Origin: Acidimicrobiia bacterium
Lineage (GTDB): Bacteria > Actinomycetota > Acidimicrobiia > Acidimicrobiales > Acidimicrobilacustridaceae
Reading direction: 5' to 3'
Assembly (NCBI GenBank): GCA_016462055.1
Contig: JAEMTX010000124.1
Location: 1 to 5,694 of the forward strand
Length of the DNA: 5,694 nt
Shown: one piece after another, positions 1 to 5,694 of the stretch
Position numbering within the stretch: position 1 is the stretch's first letter
Layout: each line of letters begins with the position of its first letter
The notes under the pieces: model-generated
The model's database searches: none
The model's input: the letters and a program-made list of their open reading frames with translations, nothing else
What the model was told of the DNA's origin: nothing
Position numbers and translations under genes: made by a program

Positions 1-350
1 ACACGCTGTCCGAGGACGGCGATCCCCTCGACGTTCTCGTTCTCACCGAAGACCCCACGTTTCCTGGCTGCTGGATTCACGTGCGCCCCGTTGGCGTCTT
101 GTGGATGACAGATGACGCTGGTCGTGACGCCAAAATTCTGTGCGTCCATCACCGAGAACCGCGCTGGCGCGATGCGGTGAATATTGAAGACATCCCGGCT
201 GAGACACTTGCGGAGATCAAGCACTTCTTTTCGATTTATAAAGACCTTGAGCCAGGAAAATTCTCGGACGTGGGCGACTTCGAAGGGCGAGACGCGGCAT
301 GGACCGAGATCGAAGTATCACTCGCCCGTTACGTACCCGGAAAACATTGA
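1..350 (+). CDS. ppa: Soluble (family I) inorganic pyrophosphatase, 5'-truncated by the window edge
   Basis: This cytoplasmic Mg-dependent enzyme hydrolyses pyrophosphate to two phosphates and so pulls biosynthetic reactions forward. The reading frame is open from base 3 and gives 115 residues, about two thirds of the usual 160-175, so the start lies outside the window. Visible motifs are the family signature DGDPLDV at the start of the fragment, whose three Asp match E. coli Asp65, Asp67 and Asp70. Next comes RPVGVLWMTDDAGRDAK, with the catalytic Asp/Lys cluster (Asp97, Asp102, Lys104 equivalents; E. coli Glu98 is Asp here). The YKDLEPGK segment near the C-terminus holds the Tyr141/Lys142 pair. 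The fragment ends with an ordinary TGA. The next gene is on the same strand 117 bases downstream and is probably transcribed separately. The identification is firm from motif order; only the N-terminus is unseen. Confidence 0.95.
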   Translation, partial: TLSEDGDPLDVLVLTEDPTFPGCWIHVRPVGVLWMTDDAGRDAKILCVHHREPRWRDAVNIEDIPAETLAEIKHFFSIYKDLEPGKFSDVGDFEGRDAAWTEIEVSLARYVPGKH

Positions 351-383
351 TTCCGTTTCTCGAATCTCGGGTAAACCGCAATT

Positions 384-420
384 CCCGACCTACGGGGTCG
401 ACTTTTACCCCTGAATCGGG
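384..420 (+). terminator. Possible imperfect stem-loop after ppa
   Basis: Two nested inverted repeats are visible. The inner one is GGGGT (394-398) with ACCCC (407-411) around an 8-base loop. The outer one is CCCGA (384-388) with TCGGG (416-420), separated from the inner stem by unpaired stretches of 5 and 4 bases. There is no T tract after it, so an intrinsic terminator is only weakly supported. It could equally be a leader structure upstream of the peroxiredoxin gene. An alternative pairing of CGGG (368-371) with CCCG (384-387) would compete with the outer stem. Confidence 0.3.
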
Positions 421-426
421 CAAGAT
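398..426 (+). promoter_or_regulatory. Weak candidate promoter for the peroxiredoxin gene
   Basis: TCGACT (398-403) keeps four of six bases of a TTGACA -35 box. It is followed 17 bases later by CAAGAT (421-426), which keeps the A and final T of a -10 box. Initiation would fall near 433 and leave a leader of about 35 bases that includes the ribosome binding site at 453-457. The match is poor and overlaps the stem-loop at 384-420. It is the best candidate seen in the gap but may be chance. Confidence 0.2.
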
Positions 427-467
427 GGCCCCCTCACCCACTCTCGATCCATGGAGGCTTCAGAAAC

Positions 468-1103
468 ATGGCACTACGCCTCGGCGACATCGCCCCCGAC
501 TTCACCGCTGACACCACACAGGGCAGCGTGTCCTTCCACGACTGGAAGGGCGACTCATGGTCGATCCTCTTTTCGCACCCCAAGGACTTCACCCCGGTCT
601 GCACCACCGAACTGGGCACCGTAGCCAAACTCAAGCCCGAATGGGACAAGCGCAACGTGAAGCCCATCGGCCTTTCGGTCGACCCCGTTGACTCCCATCT
701 CTCATGGGAAGGCGACATTGAAGAGACTCAGGGCCAGGCCGTGAACTTCCCGGTCATTGCCGACCCGGACCGCACGGTGGCTGACCTCTACGACATGATC
801 CACCCGAACGCTAACGACACGATGACTGTTCGCTCCGTGTTCGTGATCGATCCAGCCAACAAGGTTCGTCTGATCCTCACCTACCCGGCCAGCACCGGTC
901 GTAACTTCGATGAACTTCTCCGCGTCATCGACTCGCTGCAACTCACCGACGGCTACAAGGTCGCAACGCCAGCGAACTGGAAAGACGGCGACGACGTCAT
1001 CGTTTCCCCAGCCCTTTCCGACGAAGAGGCAACCGAGCGTTTCCCCAAGGGATTCAAGAAGCTCAAGCCGTACCTTCGCATCACGCCTCAGCCAAACCGC
1101 TGA
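468..1103 (+). CDS. 1-Cys peroxiredoxin, Prx6 subfamily
   Basis: This thiol peroxidase reduces H2O2 and organic hydroperoxides through one peroxidatic cysteine, probably in the cytoplasm since no signal peptide is seen. Its 211 residues include a single Cys, Cys45, in the motif HPKDFTPVCTTE. His37, Thr42 and Cys45 fill the usual active-site positions and Arg122 (in TVRSVFVID) is the conserved Arg. With no second Cys there is no internal resolving residue, so an external thiol must recycle it; the partner is unknown. The C-terminal arm (about 160-211), with VATPANWKDGDDVIVSP, FPKG and YLRITPQP, is the typical Prx6 extension and dimer domain. The ATG is set by GGAGG at 453-457, ten bases upstream. 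An ATG at 451 is out of frame. A strong hairpin follows the stop, which suggests a single-gene unit. Subfamily assignment is firm. Confidence 0.95.
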   Translation: MALRLGDIAPDFTADTTQGSVSFHDWKGDSWSILFSHPKDFTPVCTTELGTVAKLKPEWDKRNVKPIGLSVDPVDSHLSWEGDIEETQGQAVNFPVIADPDRTVADLYDMIHPNANDTMTVRSVFVIDPANKVRLILTYPASTGRNFDELLRVIDSLQLTDGYKVATPANWKDGDDVIVSPALSDEEATERFPKGFKKLKPYLRITPQPNR

Positions 1104-1125
1104 ACAATCTGCAGTTCGATTCGTC

Positions 1126-1155
1126 AAAGGGGACGGGCACCCGCCTGTCCCCTTT
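1126..1155 (+). terminator. Strong 13-bp hairpin downstream of the peroxiredoxin gene
   Basis: The arms at 1126-1138 and 1143-1155 pair over 13 positions, with one G-T wobble (1135 with 1146), around the four-base loop ACCC. The stem is very GC-rich and is flanked by AAA on the left and TTT on the right. It lies 22 bases after the peroxiredoxin stop and before the apparent promoter of the ABC genes, where a terminator is expected. The T run is only three bases long, so this would be a GC-rich actinobacterial-type terminator, or a dispersed palindromic repeat doing that job. The palindrome could work on either strand. Confidence 0.7.
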
Positions 1156-1169
1156 GCGCGTCTAGGGCC

Positions 1170-1182
1170 TAACCTTTCAGCC
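1170..1182 (+). promoter_or_regulatory. Candidate leaderless promoter of the ABC transporter unit (-10 region)
   Basis: TAACCT at 1170-1175 fits the actinobacterial TANNNT -10 pattern. It sits 7 bases before an in-frame GTG (1183) and 13 before an in-frame ATG (1189). No Shine-Dalgarno sequence is visible before either, which fits transcription starting at or next to the start codon. No good -35 box is seen: the expected place lies inside the right arm of the upstream hairpin. The call rests on the -10 match and its spacing alone. Confidence 0.4.
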
Positions 1183-1941
1183 GTGACAATGACGACGAAT
1201 CCCTCCCCCGCCGGCACAACCACCGCCGCTCACGCCGAGAACGTGACCAAGGCGTACGGAGCTGGCGACACGCTCGTGACCGCTCTCGACAACGTGAGCG
1301 TTTCATTTGAACGCAGCAAGTTCACCGCCATCATGGGCCCTTCGGGAAGTGGCAAGTCAACTCTCATGCACTGCGTTGCGGGGCTCGACACCATCAACTC
1401 CGGACATATTTTTATCGGCGATGTCGACCTGAGCGGGCTGAACGACAAGCAACTCACTCGCTTGCGTCGCGACACCATCGGTTTTGTCTTCCAGTCGTTC
1501 AATCTTGTACCGACACTGACTGCTCTCGAGAACATCACGCTTCCGATGGATCTTGCTGGTCGCGCTCCCGATCAGGAATGGCTCGACACCATTATTTCTA
1601 CTGTCGGTCTCGGCGACCGCCTCTCGCATCGACCAAGTGAACTTTCTGGCGGACAACAACAGCGCGTCGCTATCGCTCGCGCACTTGCCAGTCAGCCCGC
1701 CATTATTTTTGCCGACGAACCAACAGGCAATCTTGATTCGCGCAGCGGTTCAGAGATTCTGCAATTCATGCGCACCGCCGTCGACAAATTCTCGCAAACA
1801 ATCGTGATGGTTACTCACGATCCGCTTGCCGCGAGTTACGCCGACCGTGTTGTCTTTCTCGTCGACGGCAAAGTCGTCGACGACCTGCAATCGCCCACCG
1901 CAGATTCGGTGATCGATCGCATGAAGAGCTTCGGAGCCTGA
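1183..1941 (+). CDS. ABC transporter ATP-binding protein, MacB/LolD type
   Basis: This cytoplasmic ATPase subunit should power the permease encoded next. Counted from the ATG at 1189 it has 250 residues; an in-frame GTG at 1183, placed for leaderless translation, adds two. All nucleotide-binding motifs are intact: Walker A GPSGSGKST (50-58), Q-loop Gln102 in VFQSFNLVP, signature LSGGQQQR (152-159), Walker B IIFADEP with catalytic Glu177, D-loop NLDS (181-184) and H-loop His210. The FQSFNLVPTLTALENI segment and ADEPTGNLDS are typical of the MacB/LolD/FtsE branch, which pairs with FtsX-like permeases. A much longer in-frame start at 910 is rejected because it would run through the peroxiredoxin gene and the hairpin. 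The stop is one base before the permease start, so the two genes are surely cotranscribed. Family is firm; substrate is unknown. Confidence 0.95.
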   Translation: MTMTTNPSPAGTTTAAHAENVTKAYGAGDTLVTALDNVSVSFERSKFTAIMGPSGSGKSTLMHCVAGLDTINSGHIFIGDVDLSGLNDKQLTRLRRDTIGFVFQSFNLVPTLTALENITLPMDLAGRAPDQEWLDTIISTVGLGDRLSHRPSELSGGQQQRVAIARALASQPAIIFADEPTGNLDSRSGSEILQFMRTAVDKFSQTIVMVTHDPLAASYADRVVFLVDGKVVDDLQSPTADSVIDRMKSFGA

Positions 1942-1942
1942 C

Positions 1943-4501
1943 GTGCTGAAGGTCACGCTGCGTGGGCTGATGGCCCACAAGGTTCGCCTCATCGCGACCG
2001 CCGTATCGGTACTCCTCGGTGTCGCGTTCATGTCCGGAACCCAGGTGCTTACGTCAAGCGTCAGTGCGAGTTTCGACAAGGTGTTTGCTGACGTTTACGC
2101 CTCGATCGATGTCGTCGTTCGTTCGACCAACGAAGTCGACACCCCATTTGGTCCGGAGCGGACACGAATCTCTGAATCGGCTCTTCCCGCCCTCGTCGGT
2201 GTCCCCGGAGTCGAAGCTGCTGAGGGACAAGTTGTCGGCCAAATCAGGGTGCTTGACAAGGACAATCAGCCGCTCGTCGCCGCACAGGGACCTCCGAACT
2301 TCGGACTCAACTGGCTTACGTCTCCGGCGCTCAACGGATGGACCATTGTCGACGGAACCTCTCCTGTCGCAGCGAACGACATCGTTCTTGACGCAAAGAG
2401 CGCAAAAGAGGGGAAATACGCCGTTGGCGACACGGTCAATGTTTCCGTCACGAACGGCGTGCAGCCATTCAAGGTCGTAGGCATTGCTAAATTCGGAAAA
2501 CTTGAAACTTGGGGTGGCGCACAAGCCGCCCTGTTTGCCACCTCCACTATCCAGACGCTGGTCGGCGAGCCTGGGATGTATGACTGGATTTCCGTTGCCG
2601 GCAAAAACGACGAGTCGCAGACGCAACTGAGTGACGAGATCTCCAAAGTCACTCCACCAGGAACTGAAGCAATTACCGGAGCAGAATTCACTGAAGAAAG
2701 TCAGAGCGCTTTCCAAAAGATCATCGGGATCTTCAGCACATTCCTCTTGGTATTTGCTCTCATTGCATTGTTTGTTGGTTCGTTCATCATCTACAACACC
2801 TTCTCAATCATCGTTGCGCAGAGAACTCGCGAACTCGCGCTACTCCGTGCACTCGGGGCGAGCCGCGGCCAAGTGTTGCGATCGATTGTCCTCGAAGCCT
2901 TCTTCGTGGGGCTTACCGCTTCCATCGTTGGTGTGGGCTGCGGCGTTCTGTTGGCGATTGGTCTCAACAAGTTGATGCAGTCAATTGGCTTCTCCGGCCC
3001 CGACACACCCATCGTCATCCCGCCAGTTGCAGTCGTCGTGTCTCTGCTTGTTGGAACAATTATCACCCTTGTTTCTGCACTCTTCCCGGCACGCCGCGCA
3101 GCAACAGTCCCGCCGATCGCAGCAATGCGCGATGTCGCTGTAGACCGCTCTGGGGCATCGAAACTTCGGGTCGCATTCGGACTCATCCTTCTTGCACTCG
3201 GCGCATTCATGCTTTGGTTCGGACTCAACGGCAATTCCGATTCAGGCCTTCAGATCATTGGCGGCGGCGCGTTCTTCGTCTTCATCGCACTCACTGTCAT
3301 AGGCCCGGTTATCGCGACACCGTTTGCCAGCGTTCTTGGTTGGCCCCTTCAGAAGGCGAGTCGAATCACCGGTCGGCTCGCACGCGAAAACGCCATGCGA
3401 AACCCGCGTCGAACCTCGACCACGGCCTCGGCACTCATGATCGGCATCGGCCTTGTCGGATTCATCGCAGTAACTGCTCAGTCGGTAAAGGCCTCCACCG
3501 TTGACGCAATCAACCAATCAGTCACTGGCCAATACGTGGTGACAACTGAAAGTTTCGGTTCAACCGCACTCCCACAATCAATGGCAGCGGAACTTGACGA
3601 AGTGGCGGGAGTTCGCGTTGCTGCGGGAATTAGCGCGACATTCGCCAATATCAACAACTCGGGCAAAATCATTCTCGCTGTTGATCCAGATGCAATCTCC
3701 CAGGTCATCGAATTTACTGATGTTGGGGGATCCTTCGCTTCGCTCGGAGTTGGCGAGATTGCCGTCCCCGAAAAACTCGCCGAGGAAAAGCGGCTCAAGA
3801 TCGGCGATCCCATTCAATTGGTCTTCATCCAAGGTGGGGCAACCACTCTCACCCTTGGTTCGATCTACAAGACCGAATTCCCGATCCAAGGACCGGGTTG
3901 GATCATCTCCACCGATCAGTTCAATACGTTGGTGCCACCCTCGCAGCAAACGTTTTTGTCCATCTACATCAAACTCGATAACACATCTTCAGCTGGAGTC
4001 GACGCAGCACTCCCGGGACTCAAAGCGGTGACTGACACCGTTCCGGGCGCCAAACTCCAGAACCTGAACGAGTTCAAGAAGTCTCAGACCGATCAGGTCA
4101 ACCAATTCCTGCAAATTGTTTATGTGCTCCTTGCTCTCGCTCTCATCATTGCGATCGTCGGCGTTGTCAACACACTGCTTTTGTCGGTCTATGAACGAAC
4201 CCGCGAGCTTGGCCTATTGCGTGCAGTCGGCATGAGTCGCCGACAAGTTCGTTCAACAATTCGACTTGAATCAGTCATCATCAGTCTGATGGGAACACTC
4301 ATCGGCCTCGCCATCGGCATCATCTTTGGATGGGCACTCGTCTCCGCATTGGCTGATGAAGGAATCACCTCCTTCGCTATTCCGTGGACGCAACTCGTGG
4401 TCATCGTGATCATCGCGATCCTTGCCGGCGTTGGCGCCGCGCTCTATCCCGCACGTCGGGCGGCACGTCTCGACGTACTCCAGGCGATTGCGAGCGACTG
4501 A
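1943..4501 (+). CDS. ABC transporter permease with two FtsX/MacB-like halves
   Basis: This is the membrane partner of the preceding ATPase, 852 residues long. The chain is an internal duplication. Each half has one N-terminal membrane helix (about 14-36 and 493-513), a large extracytoplasmic MacB-PCD-like region (about 40-255 and 515-715) and a three-helix FtsX domain (about 262-385 and 723-840). Two further helices link the halves (about 408-428 and 436-460), giving about ten in total. The repeats are plain: QRTRELALLRALGASRGQV (293-311) matches ERTRELGLLRAVGMSRRQV (751-769), and ALFPARRAA (379-387) matches ALYPARRAA (833-841). Mechanotransmission or lipid and lipoprotein handling is typical of this architecture; the cargo here is unknown. 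The GTG start has GGAG at 1933-1936, six bases upstream, inside the ATPase gene. The stop overlaps the next start as TGATG. No frameshift is seen. Confidence 0.93.
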   Translation: MLKVTLRGLMAHKVRLIATAVSVLLGVAFMSGTQVLTSSVSASFDKVFADVYASIDVVVRSTNEVDTPFGPERTRISESALPALVGVPGVEAAEGQVVGQIRVLDKDNQPLVAAQGPPNFGLNWLTSPALNGWTIVDGTSPVAANDIVLDAKSAKEGKYAVGDTVNVSVTNGVQPFKVVGIAKFGKLETWGGAQAALFATSTIQTLVGEPGMYDWISVAGKNDESQTQLSDEISKVTPPGTEAITGAEFTEESQSAFQKIIGIFSTFLLVFALIALFVGSFIIYNTFSIIVAQRTRELALLRALGASRGQVLRSIVLEAFFVGLTASIVGVGCGVLLAIGLNKLMQSIGFSGPDTPIVIPPVAVVVSLLVGTIITLVSALFPARRAATVPPIAAMRDVAVDRSGASKLRVAFGLILLALGAFMLWFGLNGNSDSGLQIIGGGAFFVFIALTVIGPVIATPFASVLGWPLQKASRITGRLARENAMRNPRRTSTTASALMIGIGLVGFIAVTAQSVKASTVDAINQSVTGQYVVTTESFGSTALPQSMAAELDEVAGVRVAAGISATFANINNSGKIILAVDPDAISQVIEFTDVGGSFASLGVGEIAVPEKLAEEKRLKIGDPIQLVFIQGGATTLTLGSIYKTEFPIQGPGWIISTDQFNTLVPPSQQTFLSIYIKLDNTSSAGVDAALPGLKAVTDTVPGAKLQNLNEFKKSQTDQVNQFLQIVYVLLALALIIAIVGVVNTLLLSVYERTRELGLLRAVGMSRRQVRSTIRLESVIISLMGTLIGLAIGIIFGWALVSALADEGITSFAIPWTQLVVIVIIAILAGVGAALYPARRAARLDVLQAIASD

Positions 4502-4896
4502 TGGCGCACAACCCCGCTGCACTCGACACTGAGATCACAACGTTCCTCACCGAGCGCCACTTGGCATCGCTCACAACCATGCGCGCCGACAACACTCCTC
4601 ACGTTGTCGCTGTTGGATTCACCTGGGATCATGAAGAATCGCTTGTTCGTGTCATCACATGGGCAGGCAGTCGCAAAGCGCGCAATGTGGCAGAGCGTCC
4701 CGGTTCGCCCGCAGCCGTTTGTCAGGTCGATGGAGGACGCTGGCTTTCGCTTGAAGGAACGGCGACCGTGACCAGCGATCCCGAGCGAGTCGCTATGGCG
4801 GTTAAGCGTTATGGCGATCGCTATCGGGAACCGAAACAGCGTGACGATCGCGTCGTCATCGAAATCGCGGTCACTCGCATCATGGGCCGGGGCTAG
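4501..4896 (+). CDS. PPOX-class (pyridoxamine-phosphate-oxidase-like) F420/flavin-binding protein
   Basis: This small split-barrel protein of 131 residues belongs to the pyridoxamine 5'-phosphate oxidase-like superfamily. It most resembles actinobacterial F420-binding members such as the Rv1155/Rv2061c type. Visible family features are HLASLTTMRADNTPHVVAVG (20-39), the first barrel strands; SRKARNVAERPGSPAAV (57-73), the usual cofactor-phosphate-binding Arg/Lys-Asn segment; and WLSLEGTATV (81-90), followed by a helix and a final strand, VVIEIAV (118-124). Members reduce varied substrates with F420H2 or FMN; which cofactor and substrate apply here cannot be told. The ATG overlaps the permease stop by one base (TGATG), so translation is probably coupled. 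An in-frame start at 4384 lies inside the permease and is rejected. Superfamily is confident, F420 preference moderately so, and the link to the transporter is inferred from position only. Confidence 0.85.
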   Translation: MAHNPAALDTEITTFLTERHLASLTTMRADNTPHVVAVGFTWDHEESLVRVITWAGSRKARNVAERPGSPAAVCQVDGGRWLSLEGTATVTSDPERVAMAVKRYGDRYREPKQRDDRVVIEIAVTRIMGRG

Positions 4897-4911
4897 GTTT
4901 CCCCACTTGCC

Positions 4912-4947
4912 ATGACGCAAAAGCAATCACGCCCGTAGACTTTGCCT
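4912..4947 (+). promoter_or_regulatory. Candidate leaderless promoter of the DtxR-family gene
   Basis: TAGACT at 4936-4941 fits the TANNNT -10 pattern and ends six bases before the ATG at 4948, so transcription would begin at the start codon. ATGACG at 4912-4917 keeps four of six bases of a -35 box with an 18-base spacer. No ribosome binding site is present between the box and the ATG. Together these favour a separate transcript for the regulator, although it lies only 51 bases after the upstream gene. Confidence 0.5.
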
Positions 4948-5619
4948 ATGGCGCCGAATAAGCAACGCGAATGGCATCCGGCCTTTGAGGAATACTGCGA
5001 AACGATCTTCGAGCTTCGCGAAGAAGACGTTGATGTCATTCAAGCGCGCATTGCTGATCGTCTCGAAGTTTCCCGCCCGGCGGTTTCAGAAATGATCCGC
5101 CGCATGGAGGGCGCCGACCTCGTCGAAATCAACAGTGGCGCGATTCGATTGCGGCCCGACGGGCTCGCCCTCGCCGAAACAGTTGTGCGGCGCCACCGCT
5201 TAGCCGAGCGCTTTCTCACCGACATGCTCGGCCTTTCGTGGGCTGAAGCACATGACGAAGCAGGCCGCTGGGAACACGTCATCTCTCCCACCGTCGAGGT
5301 GGCAATGATGCGCGCCCTCGGTGACCCCACAACTTGTCCACACGGAAATCCAATCCCTGGCACCGACTACCAACCACCTGCGTCAGTCACGCTCGACACA
5401 CTTTTGGTTGGTGAGTCATTCACAGTCTCACGAATTCCCGAGGAACTCGAGTTCACTCCCGGCTTGCTGGAGTTTCTCGAAACGTCATCGCTTCTGCCCG
5501 GACACTCCGGAGTCATCACCGAACTCGTCGCTGGTGGAATCACCATTGTCGAAATCGACGGGCAGACCGTCGAAATCACTCAATTCGCCACGCAGCGAAT
5601 TTTGGTTACAGCCGCGTAA
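4948..5619 (+). CDS. DtxR/MntR-family metal-dependent transcriptional regulator
   Basis: This cytoplasmic, probably dimeric DNA-binding repressor should respond to Fe(II), Mn(II) or a similar metal. It has 223 residues. The winged helix-turn-helix (about 10-72) contains ARIADRLEVSRPAVSEMIRR, close to the DtxR recognition region. The dimerisation and metal domain (about 73-142) contains VRRHRLAERFLTD and HDEAGRWEHVIS. The C-terminal FeoA/SH3-like domain spans about 145-223. Against my recollection of C. diphtheriae DtxR, His83, Glu87, His102, Glu109 and His110 are kept (DtxR 79, 83, 98, 105, 106), but Met10 is Glu15 and Cys102 is Gly106. Glu15 and Glu18 match Asp8 and Glu11 of Bacillus MntR. 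The metal therefore cannot be assigned and no gene symbol is given. The ATG at 4948 is preferred over an in-frame TTG at 4942 because it fits the leaderless promoter and TTG overlaps the -10 box. Confidence 0.93.
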   Translation: MAPNKQREWHPAFEEYCETIFELREEDVDVIQARIADRLEVSRPAVSEMIRRMEGADLVEINSGAIRLRPDGLALAETVVRRHRLAERFLTDMLGLSWAEAHDEAGRWEHVISPTVEVAMMRALGDPTTCPHGNPIPGTDYQPPASVTLDTLLVGESFTVSRIPEELEFTPGLLEFLETSSLLPGHSGVITELVAGGITIVEIDGQTVEITQFATQRILVTAA

Positions 5620-5626
5620 GCATTGT

Positions 5627-5694
5627 TCAGTCGAGCAAAGACTCGGGAAGTTCTTCTTCGTGCACGATGGCAAGACGCTTCGTGGCGCGTGTAA
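5627..5694 (-). CDS. Probable C-terminal end of a convergent minus-strand gene, truncated
   Basis: On the minus strand the frame entering from the right edge reads 21 residues, TRATKRLAIVHEEELPESLLD, and then TGA (complement of 5627-5629). The charged, soluble-looking composition and the mostly G/C-ending codons resemble a real coding end; the two other minus-strand frames give Cys- and Arg-rich sequence. The stop lies seven bases beyond the stop of the regulator gene, a normal convergent arrangement. The fragment is too short to name a family, and a chance open frame cannot be excluded. Confidence 0.45.
   Translation of the reverse strand, partial: TRATKRLAIVHEEELPESLLD

Noticed and set aside
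293..769. Repeated permease motifs as a nucleotide-level repeat
   Set aside because: Here 293-769 are residue numbers of the permease, not bases; the similarity is an ancient protein duplication and the DNA is too diverged to be a recombination repeat.
910..1188. In-frame upstream extension of the ABC ATPase by about 93 residues
   Set aside because: It would overlap the peroxiredoxin gene and read through the hairpin; the translated extension is low-complexity Ser/Thr/Arg with no ABC homology.
702..1223. 173-residue minus-strand open frame opposite the peroxiredoxin gene
   Set aside because: It is antisense to a clear gene, crosses its 3' end and the hairpin, and shows no recognisable domain; it is a shadow of the GC-rich codon pattern.
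2054..2716. 220-residue minus-strand open frame inside the permease gene
   Set aside because: Composition is rich in Arg, Ser, Gly and Asp with no motif, and the plus strand is firmly coding here.
4384..4500. Upstream in-frame start for the PPOX protein
   Set aside because: It lies wholly inside the permease gene and encodes Arg-rich sequence unlike the family; the ATG at 4501 gives the expected N-terminus.
4894..4900. TAGGTTT as a DtxR-box left half site upstream of the regulator gene
   Set aside because: It includes the PPOX stop codon, has no matching right half, and lies about 36 bases upstream of the -10 box.
4889..4904. GGGG/CCCC inverted repeat after the PPOX stop as a terminator
   Set aside because: It is only four base pairs around an eight-base loop with no T tract, so not distinguishable from chance.
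1..5694. CRISPR array, tRNA, insertion sequence, riboswitch or phage elements
   Set aside because: No repeated spaced units, cloverleaf-like segments, transposase or integrase motifs, or long structured leaders were seen; every gap between genes is under 120 bases.

Overview
This 5.7 kb window looks like ordinary chromosomal DNA from an actinobacterium-like organism. The reasons are: moderately high GC by eye; a GTG start; two genes that seem to lack a Shine-Dalgarno leader and instead have a TANNNT box 6-7 nt before the start codon; a small PPOX/F420-type flavin-barrel protein; and a DtxR-family metalloregulator. The phylum is an inference from gene types and signals. No 16S gene or other marker is present. 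No tRNA, rRNA, CRISPR array, insertion sequence or integration site was seen.

Layout. Bases 1-350 hold the C-terminal two thirds of a soluble inorganic pyrophosphatase, cut by the window edge. A 117-base gap with a possible imperfect stem-loop follows. Bases 468-1103 encode a Prx6-type 1-Cys peroxiredoxin with a good ribosome binding site. A strong 13-bp hairpin at 1126-1155 closes that unit. A tight three-gene unit follows on the same strand. It holds an ABC ATPase (1183 or 1189 to 1941), a duplicated FtsX/MacB-like permease of 852 residues (1943-4501, one base after the ATPase stop), and a 131-residue PPOX-class flavin/F420-binding barrel protein (4501-4896, start overlapping the permease stop by one base). 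A DtxR/MntR-family regulator (4948-5619) follows with its own apparent leaderless promoter. The last bases probably carry the 3' end of a convergent minus-strand gene (5627-5694).

How the parts fit. The ATPase and permease should form one MacB/LolD-type complex: two ATPase subunits with one permease chain whose two halves are paralogous repeats. This class usually moves lipophilic or envelope substrates or transmits force rather than importing nutrients. The substrate cannot be read from the sequence. The PPOX protein is translationally coupled to it. The peroxiredoxin, PPOX protein and metalloregulator could share a redox/metal stress theme, but only proximity supports that.

No clearly new system was found. 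The points most worth checking are the metal-site substitutions in the DtxR-family regulator (Glu15 and Gly106 at the usual Met and Cys positions, with Glu18 as in MntR), a DtxR-box-like half site overlapping the presumed promoter of the ABC unit, the strong hairpin without a long T tract, and the coupling of an F420/flavin barrel protein to an exporter.
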